A DNA stretch of 64,000 bases from Micromonospora endolithica (GTDB taxonomy: Bacteria > Actinomycetota > Actinomycetes > Mycobacteriales > Micromonosporaceae). Location: positions 248,001-312,000 of the forward strand of contig NZ_RBAK01000007.1 of assembly GCF_003626595.1 (NCBI RefSeq), given 5' to 3'. A program made the position numbers and the translations under genes. The notes under the pieces are model-generated. The model worked only from the letters and a program-made list of their open reading frames with translations. It had not been told where the DNA came from and made no database searches. Numbering within the stretch: the stretch's first letter is position 1; the number at the start of each line of letters is the position of its first letter. Below are positions 50,419 through 58,334 of this stretch, piece by piece.

Positions 50419-50756
50419 CCCGGGTTCGCGCTCGCGTGGGCCGACCACACAATCCGGCCCGCGAACCGGACATCGAGGCCGGCCATACCCGCTCACCGAG
50501 CCGACCGGGCGGAGGTCCGGTACATTTGGTGTGGGGTTGATGGAGGAAACGGGCGATGAAGCCCGAGATGGGAATAAGAGAGCGGTTAGCGCGGTTTAAG
50601 GGAGATATAAGTACCGCCGGCAGCTATCGCCAACCCCCGTTCCCCTGTGCGATGGTGTACTCCGCAAAACGGCTGCCGGGTCACAGAGAGGTCCGGCACG
50701 AGACAGCCGGACGCCCGCCACGAGTGGCGGTCCACCGATCCGGTGATGGAGGAAAC
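50419..50756. other. 338-nt leader/promoter region upstream of pssA
   Basis: AT-richer than its surroundings around 50570-50625 (TTTAAG, GATATAAGT), the likely promoter. An in-frame upstream ATG (50556) with its own GGAGG would add 67 residues to PssA, but the codons there (ATA, AGA, TTA, TTT) are atypical. The 14-mer TGATGGAGGAAACG occurs twice, at 50538-50551 and 50744-50757. Confidence 0.5.
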
Positions 50757-51752
50757 GTGCCGAGAGCCCCCTGGCGCCGGCGTCGTACCACTGACAGTCC
50801 GCGCCCCGCAGGGCGTCGTTGGGCGGGCCCGCTGCGCCGCAGCAGCACGTTCGCCCGGCAGGTACTCCTGGTCCGGGTGGGTCGCCGCGACGGCGACCTG
50901 CGTGGAGCCACCGACCGGACGCTGCCCGAGCCCCGGTACACCGACCGGCCGCGTCGCCGGTACGGCCTGAACCGGTACGGCCAGGCGCAGGTCGAGGCGA
51001 TCGCCCCGGTCAGTCCCGCGCTCGCGCCCTCGGCGGGAGTCGACGACGCGTCGGCGGGGACGATCCCACTGCTCCCCGGCGAGCGGACGATGGCTCGCCG
51101 GATGAAGTTCGCCCTGGTCAACGCCTGCACCCTGGCGAGCCTGATGCTCGGCATGCTGGCGATCTTCCTCGCCATGCAGGGCGAGGCCCGGGTCGCGGCA
51201 CTGTGCCTCATCGCCTGCGTCGCCTTCGACGGCCTGGACGGTGCGCTCGCCCGCCGGTTGGGCGTCGCCAGCCCGTTCGGTGCCCAGATGGACTCGCTGG
51301 CCGACATGTGCTCGTTCGGCCTCGCCGCTCCGGTCGTGGTCTACGCCTCGCTCGCCGGTTCGGTGCCGCCGGCCGCCGCCGCGGTCGCCTGCGCGCTCGT
51401 CGCGGCGTGCGCCGCCATCCGCCTCGCGCGGTTCAACGTCTCGCCGAAGGACGGCCGCTTCTTCTGCGGGGTGCCGACCACGATGGCCGCCGCGGTGCTC
51501 GCGTTGACCGTCGCCATCGGCCTGCCGATCCCCGGCCTGCTCCTGGTCACCGGAGTGGCGTTGCTCGCCTTCGCGATGGTGTCCAGTTTCCCGTACGCCA
51601 AGCTCGCCCGGCTGGTCAAGCTCCCGCCGTGGGTCTGGTTCGCCCCGGTGATCGGCGCGCTGATCGACGTACGCGTCACCTTCGCCCTGATCGTGGTCGG
51701 CTACCTGGTCAGCGGGCCGGTGCTCTGGCTGCGTCACCGCCGCACCGCCTGA
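50757..51752 (+). CDS. pssA: CDP-diacylglycerol--serine O-phosphatidyltransferase
   Basis: 331 residues. A basic, Arg-rich N-terminal extension (about 1-115) precedes an integral-membrane CDP-alcohol phosphatidyltransferase domain of about six to eight helices. DGLDGALARR (from Asp158) and GAQMDSLADMCSFG form the D-G-x2-A-R-x8-G-x3-D-x3-D catalytic motif; an extra D-G precedes it. It makes phosphatidylserine from CDP-diacylglycerol and serine. The GTG follows GGAGGAAAC. The decarboxylase for its product is encoded convergently just downstream, across a terminator. Confidence 0.92.
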   Translation: MPRAPWRRRRTTDSPRPAGRRWAGPLRRSSTFARQVLLVRVGRRDGDLRGATDRTLPEPRYTDRPRRRYGLNRYGQAQVEAIAPVSPALAPSAGVDDASAGTIPLLPGERTMARRMKFALVNACTLASLMLGMLAIFLAMQGEARVAALCLIACVAFDGLDGALARRLGVASPFGAQMDSLADMCSFGLAAPVVVYASLAGSVPPAAAAVACALVAACAAIRLARFNVSPKDGRFFCGVPTTMAAAVLALTVAIGLPIPGLLLVTGVALLAFAMVSSFPYAKLARLVKLPPWVWFAPVIGALIDVRVTFALIVVGYLVSGPVLWLRHRRTA

Positions 51753-51763
51753 GGAGTACGCAC

Positions 51764-51801
51764 CGAAGAGGGGCGCCGCGATCCCGCGGCGCCCCTCTTC
51801 G
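51764..51801. terminator. Bidirectional terminator between pssA and psd
   Basis: A perfect 17-bp stem (51764-51780, 51785-51801) with a 4-nt loop ATCC, 11 nt after the pssA stop and 12 nt before the psd stop. It serves both convergent genes. Confidence 0.85.
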
Positions 51802-51813
51802 ATGTCGGGGTAC

Positions 51814-53067
51814 TCAGCGCCAGCGGGCGATCACCGTCGACCCGCCGATCACCTTGTCGCCGGGGCCGACCAGCGGCTCGGCCGCGTCGGCGGGCAGGTA
51901 GACGTCGGTGCGGGAGCCGAACCGGATCAGCCCGAACCGCTCACCCTTGGCCAGCAGCGCGCCGATCGGCGCGCGCTGCACGATCCGCCGCGCGATCAGC
52001 CCGGTGCGCTGCGCCACGACGACCGTGCCGCGCGAGGTGTCCAGCACGGTGTACGCCGCCACGTTGTGCTCGGCGTCCGGCTTCATCGCGTTGACGAACC
52101 CACCGTCGGCCACGAAGTAGTCGACCACCTTGCCGGCGACCGGGGCGCGGTTGACGTGCACGTCGAGCACCGACAGGAACACCGCGATCCGCAACCACTC
52201 GCCGTCACCGAACCGCTCGTCCTGCAGCCGCTGCACGGACAGCACCTGACCGTCGGCCGAGGCGACCACCGCCGACGGGTCCTCCGGCACATCCCGCTGC
52301 GGATCCCGGAAGAAGGCGGCGACCGGAGCGGCGGCCAGTGCCGGGAGCAGCCACAACTTCGACTTCGGTCGGGCCAGCCGGGCCAACGCGGCCAGGCCCA
52401 GCGTGATCCCCGCGGCGGCGACGCCGTTGGAGTCGATGTGCATGCCCCGGGTCAGCGGCACGCTCGACGGCCGGTAGGCCGGGGCCAGCCGGTCCGCACT
52501 ACCGGCCTCGGCCGGGGCGAAACGCAACCGGTGCACCCGCAGCGGCGGGGTGTTGCGCAGCACCACGTCGCTGCCCACCCCGTAGAGCGCGCCCTGGCGC
52601 TCCAGCTCGGCCGCCGCGCCCGCGGTACGCCCCGGCGTCGCTGGGGTCGCCACGCTCAGCACCGCGCCGTCCGCGAGGTACTTGGCCAGCTCCGCCACCG
52701 CCGCGCGGGTCTCCTCCGTGGTGCCGGCGAACGCTTCGCCCGCGATCACCACCGCGGCGGGCTCCGCCTCGGCCACGGAGTCGACCACCCGGACCCGGTC
52801 GGCGACCCAGCGCCCCTGTGCCGTGACGTGCTCGCGCAGCAGCCGGGCGTCGGTCGAGGCGGCCGGCACCAGGGTGAGCGAGTCACCCGGCAGCAGCGCG
52901 TCGATCGCCGCGGCCAGCACCGCGGACTCCGGGACCGTGCCGACCAGCAGGGCGGCCTTCGGGTCGTTCATCCGGGCGAGCTCGGCGACGAGGGTACGGG
53001 CGGCTCGCTCGCCGATGCGGACCGGACCGGGCTGGCCGGGGATGCGCACGGCGGGGGACTGGGTCAT
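51814..53067 (-). CDS. psd: Phosphatidylserine decarboxylase with N-terminal methyltransferase-like domain
   Basis: 417 residues, about twice the size of a short Psd. The C-terminal half is the decarboxylase: AFFRDPQRDVP, DVHVNRAPVAG (His of the active site), then the self-cleavage site RFGSRTDVYLP where Gly384-Ser385 would be cut to form the pyruvoyl group. The N-terminal about 190 residues look like a methyltransferase fold (ALLVGTVPESAVLAAAIDAL, DGAVLSVATPATPG). This fusion is not in E. coli Psd. Converts PS to phosphatidylethanolamine at the membrane. Confidence 0.9.
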   Translation of the reverse strand: MTQSPAVRIPGQPGPVRIGERAARTLVAELARMNDPKAALLVGTVPESAVLAAAIDALLPGDSLTLVPAASTDARLLREHVTAQGRWVADRVRVVDSVAEAEPAAVVIAGEAFAGTTEETRAAVAELAKYLADGAVLSVATPATPGRTAGAAAELERQGALYGVGSDVVLRNTPPLRVHRLRFAPAEAGSADRLAPAYRPSSVPLTRGMHIDSNGVAAAGITLGLAALARLARPKSKLWLLPALAAAPVAAFFRDPQRDVPEDPSAVVASADGQVLSVQRLQDERFGDGEWLRIAVFLSVLDVHVNRAPVAGKVVDYFVADGGFVNAMKPDAEHNVAAYTVLDTSRGTVVVAQRTGLIARRIVQRAPIGALLAKGERFGLIRFGSRTDVYLPADAAEPLVGPGDKVIGGSTVIARWR

Positions 53068-53232
53068 GTCGGACGGGCTCCTGACGAGGTGGGGACATCG
53101 ATCGCGGTGGAACCGCCCCGGCCGGCGACGCGTCGGCCGGAGGCGACCCGGCGGCGCGGGGGCCGGGCCGGCGGAGGCGGGTCTCCACCGGCCAGCATAG
53201 GCGGCCATGACGGGCCTCGGCACCGTCGCCGG

Positions 53233-53685
53233 TCAGCCGAGGTGGCGGTCCCGGTCGTCGTCACGACCGGGAACCGGCCCGTCGGGCCACCGGTCGTCGG
53301 CGTCCTCGGTCGCGCCGGACGCCGTGGCGGAGCCGCCGCCGAACGGGGCCGTGGGCCACTCGTCGGCACGGTCGCCACGGTCGGTGACCGCGGTGGGCCA
53401 CTCGTCCGCGGCGTCGTCCCGGTCGACGACCGCCGTGGGCCACTCGTCGGTCCCGACGACCGGCCGGCCGTCGGACGGCGCCACCGGGGCGGGACGGGGC
53501 GACCGGGCCGACCGCAACGCGCCGACCAGCCCCAGCACACCGACCAGCAACAGCGCGCCGGCCAGGAACCAGCCGACCGGCGGCAGCACGAGCCCCAGGA
53601 TCTGGGCCAGCAGCCACCAGGCGGCGAACCCGAGAAAGAGCATCCCGAAGGCGAGAGACACCAGATCGGTACGGTGGGCCCTCAC
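53233..53685 (-). CDS. Small membrane protein with DEWPTA repeats
   Basis: 150 residues. Two adjacent hydrophobic helices (about 9-30 and 35-58) and an acidic, probably cytoplasmic, C-terminal tail. The tail contains three repeats of about 15 residues built on ADEWPTA. The GTG at 53685 follows GGAGG; an upstream ATG at 53724 is possible. The two-helix part resembles the helix pair of LiaI/LiaF-like proteins. No function assigned. It lies between psd and the PspC/LiaF-like gene, on the same strand. Confidence 0.75.
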   Translation of the reverse strand: MRAHRTDLVSLAFGMLFLGFAAWWLLAQILGLVLPPVGWFLAGALLLVGVLGLVGALRSARSPRPAPVAPSDGRPVVGTDEWPTAVVDRDDAADEWPTAVTDRGDRADEWPTAPFGGGSATASGATEDADDRWPDGPVPGRDDDRDRHLG

Positions 53686-53694
53686 GGCGCCTCC

Positions 53695-53814
53695 TCTTTC
53701 GTTCGCGACTGCGGGGCTCGCCACCCCGGCTCACTCCCGGCGCTCACCGGGCCGTCTTTCGTTCGCGACTGCGGGGCTCGCAAACCCGGCTCACTCCTCG
53801 CACTCACCGGGTGA
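53695..53814. repeat. Tandem duplication, two 60-nt units
   Basis: Units 53695-53754 and 53755-53814 differ at only a few positions and both begin TCTTTCGTTCGCGACTGCGG. The second unit runs into the 3' end of the next gene, supplying its last codons and stop. Confidence 0.85.
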
Positions 53815-55486
53815 CCTCCAGATCGCCGGCGTTCACGTGGATGAACAGCCGCAACCGGCCCCCGCCGGCGCCGTCGACGCCCACGTCGGTGGTCTCCCGC
53901 AGCGGACCGTCCACGCCTCCGGCGCGTTCGTCCAGCGTGCCGTACCGCCGGCCGAAGACGGTGGCGTCGCCGGCGTTGACGTCGGCCGTGGTGGTCACGT
54001 CGACGTTCGGCGGCACCACCACGGTCGCCTCGCCGAAGTTGATCGAGACGGTGATCTCGGTGTCCTTCCCGGCGAAGTCGACCGCGCGCAGGTCCAGGAC
54101 GGCGTCGCCGAAGGTGTTCTCGTACCGGGTGGCCAGTTCGGCGTGGCTGCCGGGTGCCCAGGTCACCGCGCCGTCCACGCCACGGATCCGGTCGTACGAG
54201 TCGGCCACCGTCGCGACCGCCAGGGCCGCCGCGGTGACCAGGCCGAGCGCGATGAGCCAGCGCGCCCGGCCGAACCAGGTGCCGACCAGCAGTCCGAGGC
54301 CGATGGTGGCCAGGGCCGCCGCGAAGTACGCCGACGCGCCCACGTCGAAGACCGCCAGCAGATCGAGCACGGCCACCACGCCCAGGGCGAGGAAGATCAG
54401 CGAGAAGGTGACCGCGCCGAGGGGGGACCGCTCCCGGGGCCGCTTGGGCGGCTTGGCCGGCGGTGGTGGGGCCGGGGGCGGCGGCCCGGCGTACGGGCCG
54501 TGCGGGGCGAACGGCGGCCGGTAGCCGGGCGGCGCTGGGGGAGTGGCCGCCGGGGTGCCCACGACCGGCGGCGCGGGCCAGCCCGGGAAGGCCGGCGCCG
54601 GCCAGCCGGAGGTCGGGGCGCCGACGGGTGCCCCTCGGGTGGGGGAGACGGGCTGGGCCGGGAACTCCACCGCCGGGGCGGACGGTGCGCCGGCGACCGG
54701 GGGCGGTGGGCCGGGAACCTGACCGGCGGCCGCCGCCGGGGCGGGCGCGGGCGGTACGACGTACCCCGGCGCGACGGGGGGTGCGACGGGCCCGGCGCCC
54801 GCCGACGGCGGTGTGCGGTCCGGGCCGGGGTGGGTGACCGGGGGGACCGGACCGGGAGGTGGAGCGACCGGGCCCGGCGACGTCGCGCCGCCGGCCGCCC
54901 GGCTCCGGTCCTCGCGGTTGAGCAGCAGCGAGCCGCCGATCAGGATCGTCGCGCCCAGCAGCAGCGCGCGGAAGGCGTCGGTGACGATGTACGCGAAGCT
55001 GGCCGCGACCAGGATGCTGAGCACGATCACGGTGACCGGCGACATGCTGGACCGACCCCGGCCCAGCATCGACTCGACCGGGGAGGCGCTGTCGCCCTCA
55101 CCGGGGATGATCAGCCAGGCGGCCACGTAGACCAGGATGCCGATGCCGCCGAAGAACCCGAGCACCGCCAGGAGCACCCGCCACAGCACCGGGTCGGTGT
55201 TGGTGGCCCGCCCGATCGCCGCGCAGACGCCGGCCAGGTAGCGGCCGTCACGGGGACGCACCAGCCCGTACCGCGAGGTGAAGCCGGTGCCCCCGGGCGG
55301 GACCGGTGGCGGCATGCTCGGCGCGGCGCCGAACGGGGGTGGCGTCGCCCCCGAGGGGTCTGCGACGCGCGGCCCGGCCGCGCCGGACGGCGGGAACGGT
55401 GTCCCTTCGGCGGTCGGTGCCACCGGCGGCGGCCCGCCCGGCTGCGCCGCTCCCGGGACCGGGGGCTGGTCGGCGTCGGAGTTCAT
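53804..55486 (-). CDS. PspC-domain protein with C-terminal LiaF/DUF4097-like adhesin domain
   Basis: 560 residues. A Pro-rich N-terminus (1-70), a PspC domain (about 72-130, DGRYLAGVCAAIGRATNTDP) with following helices, a long Pro/Ala linker (about 200-350), four or so helices (about 358-440) and a C-terminal beta-helix-like domain. In that domain FGDAVLDLRAVDF and ITVSINFGEATVVVPPNVDV are the LiaF 'cell-wall-active antibiotic response' pattern. It is divergent from the PspC-type histidine kinase, so the three probably form one envelope-stress module. Confidence 0.88.
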   Translation of the reverse strand: MNSDADQPPVPGAAQPGGPPPVAPTAEGTPFPPSGAAGPRVADPSGATPPPFGAAPSMPPPVPPGGTGFTSRYGLVRPRDGRYLAGVCAAIGRATNTDPVLWRVLLAVLGFFGGIGILVYVAAWLIIPGEGDSASPVESMLGRGRSSMSPVTVIVLSILVAASFAYIVTDAFRALLLGATILIGGSLLLNREDRSRAAGGATSPGPVAPPPGPVPPVTHPGPDRTPPSAGAGPVAPPVAPGYVVPPAPAPAAAAGQVPGPPPPVAGAPSAPAVEFPAQPVSPTRGAPVGAPTSGWPAPAFPGWPAPPVVGTPAATPPAPPGYRPPFAPHGPYAGPPPPAPPPPAKPPKRPRERSPLGAVTFSLIFLALGVVAVLDLLAVFDVGASAYFAAALATIGLGLLVGTWFGRARWLIALGLVTAAALAVATVADSYDRIRGVDGAVTWAPGSHAELATRYENTFGDAVLDLRAVDFAGKDTEITVSINFGEATVVVPPNVDVTTTADVNAGDATVFGRRYGTLDERAGGVDGPLRETTDVGVDGAGGGRLRLFIHVNAGDLEVTR

Positions 55487-55685
55487 GCCCCGATCCTGCT
55501 CCCTGGTCGTGCCCGCCGACCTCAGGAGGCGACCCTGACCCCACCCTGAGATAGCGCGGGGTCGAATGTCGGGGGCGTCCCCGTGGTCGTGCGGCGGCGC
55601 GCGTGTGACGATCGAACCGGCGTCGGCGGCGGACCGTCGCCCGCGTTCGTACCCACCGTGACCAGGGGAGTCTCCGATCAGCGCC

Positions 55686-56924
55686 GTGACCCAGCCAGCA
55701 CGCCTCTATCGCGCCCCCGAGCACCGGATGGCCGCCGGGGTGGCCGTCGGCATCGCCGAGCACCTCGGCATCTCGGTGCTGCGGGTGCGCGTCGCGTTCA
55801 TGGTGCTGCTCGGGCTGAGCGGGCTCGGCCTGCTGCTCTACGCGGCCTTCTGGGCGGTGGTGCCGCTGCGGCCCGGCGACACCTCCGCGCCGCCCCGTCG
55901 GGACGTCGGCCAACTGCTCCCGTTCGTGGCGATCGGGCTGGTCGTGCTCGTCCTCCAGATGGTCGTGTTCGACTCGATCGGCGCGGCCGGCACCGCCGGC
56001 TGGCTGGTCGCCATCATCGCGGTGGGCGCCGGGGTGATCTGGCACCAGTCCGCGCCGGAACGCCGCCGGCAGTGGGGTGACTCGCTGCCGGTGCCCTGGC
56101 TGGGCGCGGTGGTGGAGGAGAGCGACCGGCGTGCCTTCGTACTCCGGTTCATCGGCGGCGGCGTGCTGGTCGCGGTCGGCATCATCGGTGTCGCGGCGGT
56201 CTACTCCCCGGCGCAGAACTTCGACGCGGTGCTCAACGGGGTGATCTTCGCGCTGGTCGGCCTGGCCGGCGTCGGTGTGGTGGCCGCGCCGGTGCTCTGG
56301 CGGACCTACAACCAGCTCCGCTCCGAGCGCGAGGGGCGCATCCGCGAGCAGGAGCGGGCCGAACTGGCCGCGATGGTGCACGACCAGGTGCTGCACACCC
56401 TCGCCCTGATCCAGCGCAACGCCGGTGACGTGAAGACCGTCCAGCGGCTGGCCCGGGGGCAGGAGCGGTCCCTGCGCAACTGGCTCTACAAGCCCACCGC
56501 GTCACCGACCGAGCGGTTCGCGGCGGCGCTGGAGCAGGCCGCCGCGGAGGTCGAGGACACCTTCGCCATCACCGTCGAGACGGTGGTGGTGGGTGACCGG
56601 GAGACCGACGAGCGGGTCGGCGCACTGGTCGCCGCCGCGCGGGAGGCGCTGGTGAACGCCGCGCGGCACGCCGGGGTGCAGACGGTCTCGTTGTACGCGG
56701 AGGTCGAGCCCGATCAGGTCAGCGTCTTCGTCCGCGACCGGGGCAAGGGCTTCGACCCGGATACGGTGGAGGACCACCGGCACGGCGTCCGCGGTTCGAT
56801 CATCGGACGGATGAAGCGGCACGGCGGCCGGGCGGAGATCCGGTCCGGGCCGGGGGAGGGGACCGAGGTTCGGTTGATCCTGCCGATCAGCAAGGACCAG
56901 GCCACGGCGGAGAGGGACAAGTGA
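55686..56924 (+). CDS. Sensor histidine kinase with N-terminal PspC domain
   Basis: 412 residues. PspC domain at about 8-62, further membrane helices to about 205, then a HisKA_3 dimerisation domain with phospho-acceptor H232 (AAMVHDQVLHTL) and an HATPase_c domain (EALVNAARHAG, DRGKGFDP, GGRAEIRSGPGEGTEV). It pairs with the LuxR-type response regulator whose ATG overlaps its stop. GTG start after AGGGGAG. From family knowledge, PspC-containing kinases respond to cell-envelope stress; the divergent PspC/LiaF gene is the likely target or partner. Confidence 0.93.
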   Translation: MTQPARLYRAPEHRMAAGVAVGIAEHLGISVLRVRVAFMVLLGLSGLGLLLYAAFWAVVPLRPGDTSAPPRRDVGQLLPFVAIGLVVLVLQMVVFDSIGAAGTAGWLVAIIAVGAGVIWHQSAPERRRQWGDSLPVPWLGAVVEESDRRAFVLRFIGGGVLVAVGIIGVAAVYSPAQNFDAVLNGVIFALVGLAGVGVVAAPVLWRTYNQLRSEREGRIREQERAELAAMVHDQVLHTLALIQRNAGDVKTVQRLARGQERSLRNWLYKPTASPTERFAAALEQAAAEVEDTFAITVETVVVGDRETDERVGALVAAAREALVNAARHAGVQTVSLYAEVEPDQVSVFVRDRGKGFDPDTVEDHRHGVRGSIIGRMKRHGGRAEIRSGPGEGTEVRLILPISKDQATAERDK

Positions 56925-57610
56925 TGGGCGAGCTGTCGATGGAGCCGACCGAGGACACGGGTGCGGAGCCGGAGCGGCTCCGGGTCTTCCTCGTCGACGA
57001 CCACGCCATGTTCCGGGCCGGGGTCCGTGCCGAACTGGGCGCGCACGTCGAGGTGGTGGGCGAGGCGAGCACGGTGGCCGAGGCGGTCGCCCGGATCGGC
57101 GTGACGCAACCCGACGTGGTCCTGCTCGACGTGCACATGCCCGACGGCGGCGGCCGGGCGGTGCTGGACGCCATGCGGCGTACGCATCCGCAGGTGAAGT
57201 TCCTGGCGCTGAGCGTCTCCGACGCGGCCGAGGACGTGATCGGGCTGATCCGGGCCGGCGCCCGGGGCTACGTCACGAAGACCATCTCACCGGACGAGCT
57301 GGCCGCGGCGATCCGCCGGGTGGCCGACGGCGACGCGGTGTTCAGCCCCCGGCTGGCCGGCTTCGTGCTGGACGCCTTCGCGGCCCGGCCGGACGCGCCG
57401 GTCGCCGACCCGGAGCTGGACCAGCTCACCAACCGGGAGCGCGAGGTGCTGCGCCTGCTCGCCCGGGGGTACGCCTACAAGGAGATCGCCAAGGAGCTGT
57501 ACATCTCGATCAAGACGGTCGAGACGCACGTGTCCAACGTGCTCCGCAAGCTCCAGATGTCCAACCGCTACGAGCTGTCCCGGTGGGCCGCGGACCGTCG
57601 CCTGGTGTGA
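56924..57610 (+). CDS. LuxR/NarL-family response regulator
   Basis: 228 residues. Receiver domain with VFLVDDHAMFRAG (acidic pair) and phospho-acceptor D69 (VVLLDVHMP), conserved Ser/Lys positions, then a LuxR HTH (TNREREVLRLLARGYAYKEIA and SIKTVETHVSNVLRKLQ). The start codon overlaps the kinase stop (TGATG); GTG at 56921 is an alternative. It should be activated by the adjacent PspC-type kinase. Confidence 0.94.
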   Translation: MGELSMEPTEDTGAEPERLRVFLVDDHAMFRAGVRAELGAHVEVVGEASTVAEAVARIGVTQPDVVLLDVHMPDGGGRAVLDAMRRTHPQVKFLALSVSDAAEDVIGLIRAGARGYVTKTISPDELAAAIRRVADGDAVFSPRLAGFVLDAFAARPDAPVADPELDQLTNREREVLRLLARGYAYKEIAKELYISIKTVETHVSNVLRKLQMSNRYELSRWAADRRLV

Positions 57611-58334
57611 CGGGCCCATCGCCGCAGGTGCGCGCTGCCGTCCCGGTGGGACCTCTACCTCGGTAACCTTCGGTGACTCCGGCGGGGTGGCCCGCCGTCC
57701 GCGCCGTCGGCGTACCGGGACCTCTCCGGACGACCCACTGCCCGGTGCCGGCGGCCAGCCGGTCGGTGGGCGATCACGCGCGTCCAGGGACCGTACCCCG
57801 CCGTCACCTGGCCGTCGGGCAGGCGGTCGGGGTTCCCGGTCGGCCGGATGGCCCCCGCCTGCGCGCGCGTCGGGACCGGTCGGAGGCGCCGCGCCCGCCC
57901 GGCGTGGAAGCAGTGGGGGGGTGTGGCACCGGCCGGCGTGGGGACAGCCGACGTCACCCTCGGTGACTGGAAGGTACGAAACCGCGATCCCGTCGTCCGG
58001 CCAGGTGGCGGCGGTGCCCGCACAGCCGACGACGGCATCCCCCGGATGGGCGAAAATCGCCGGCACCGACCGGACGACGGTCGGTGGCGGGGCGGAGCGG
58101 GAGAACGGCGCGCGTACCGCTCCTGGTGGCCTCCGCAGCGCGCGCGAGCGTTGTTCGCGCAGGTCCTACCATGCTTCGCCGGGCGACCGCGACGCGCCTC
58201 CGGATCGATGTCGGCACCGTCCCGGGCGGGTATCGGGTTGATAACACGCCTTCCCGCCATGACGCATCGGGTGTCACAGTGGCAGGCACCTCACAACCCC
58301 CTCGTGAGCATGAGCGCCCTGAGGAGGCACTCCC
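57611..58334. other. 724-nt intergenic region upstream of the opp operon
   Basis: Open frames exist on both strands but are Arg/Pro-rich shadows without ribosome-binding sites or homology. A modest hairpin (CGGCGGG at 57680-57686, CCCGCCG at 57691-57697) may end the two-component operon. The promoter for oppA is expected near 58220-58290 (TTGATAACACG at about 58238). No riboswitch or RNA gene was recognised. Confidence 0.55.

Noticed and set aside
57655..58260. 201-codon minus-strand frame in the gap before oppA
   Set aside because: Arg/Pro-rich composition, no ribosome-binding site and no recognisable fold; judged non-coding.
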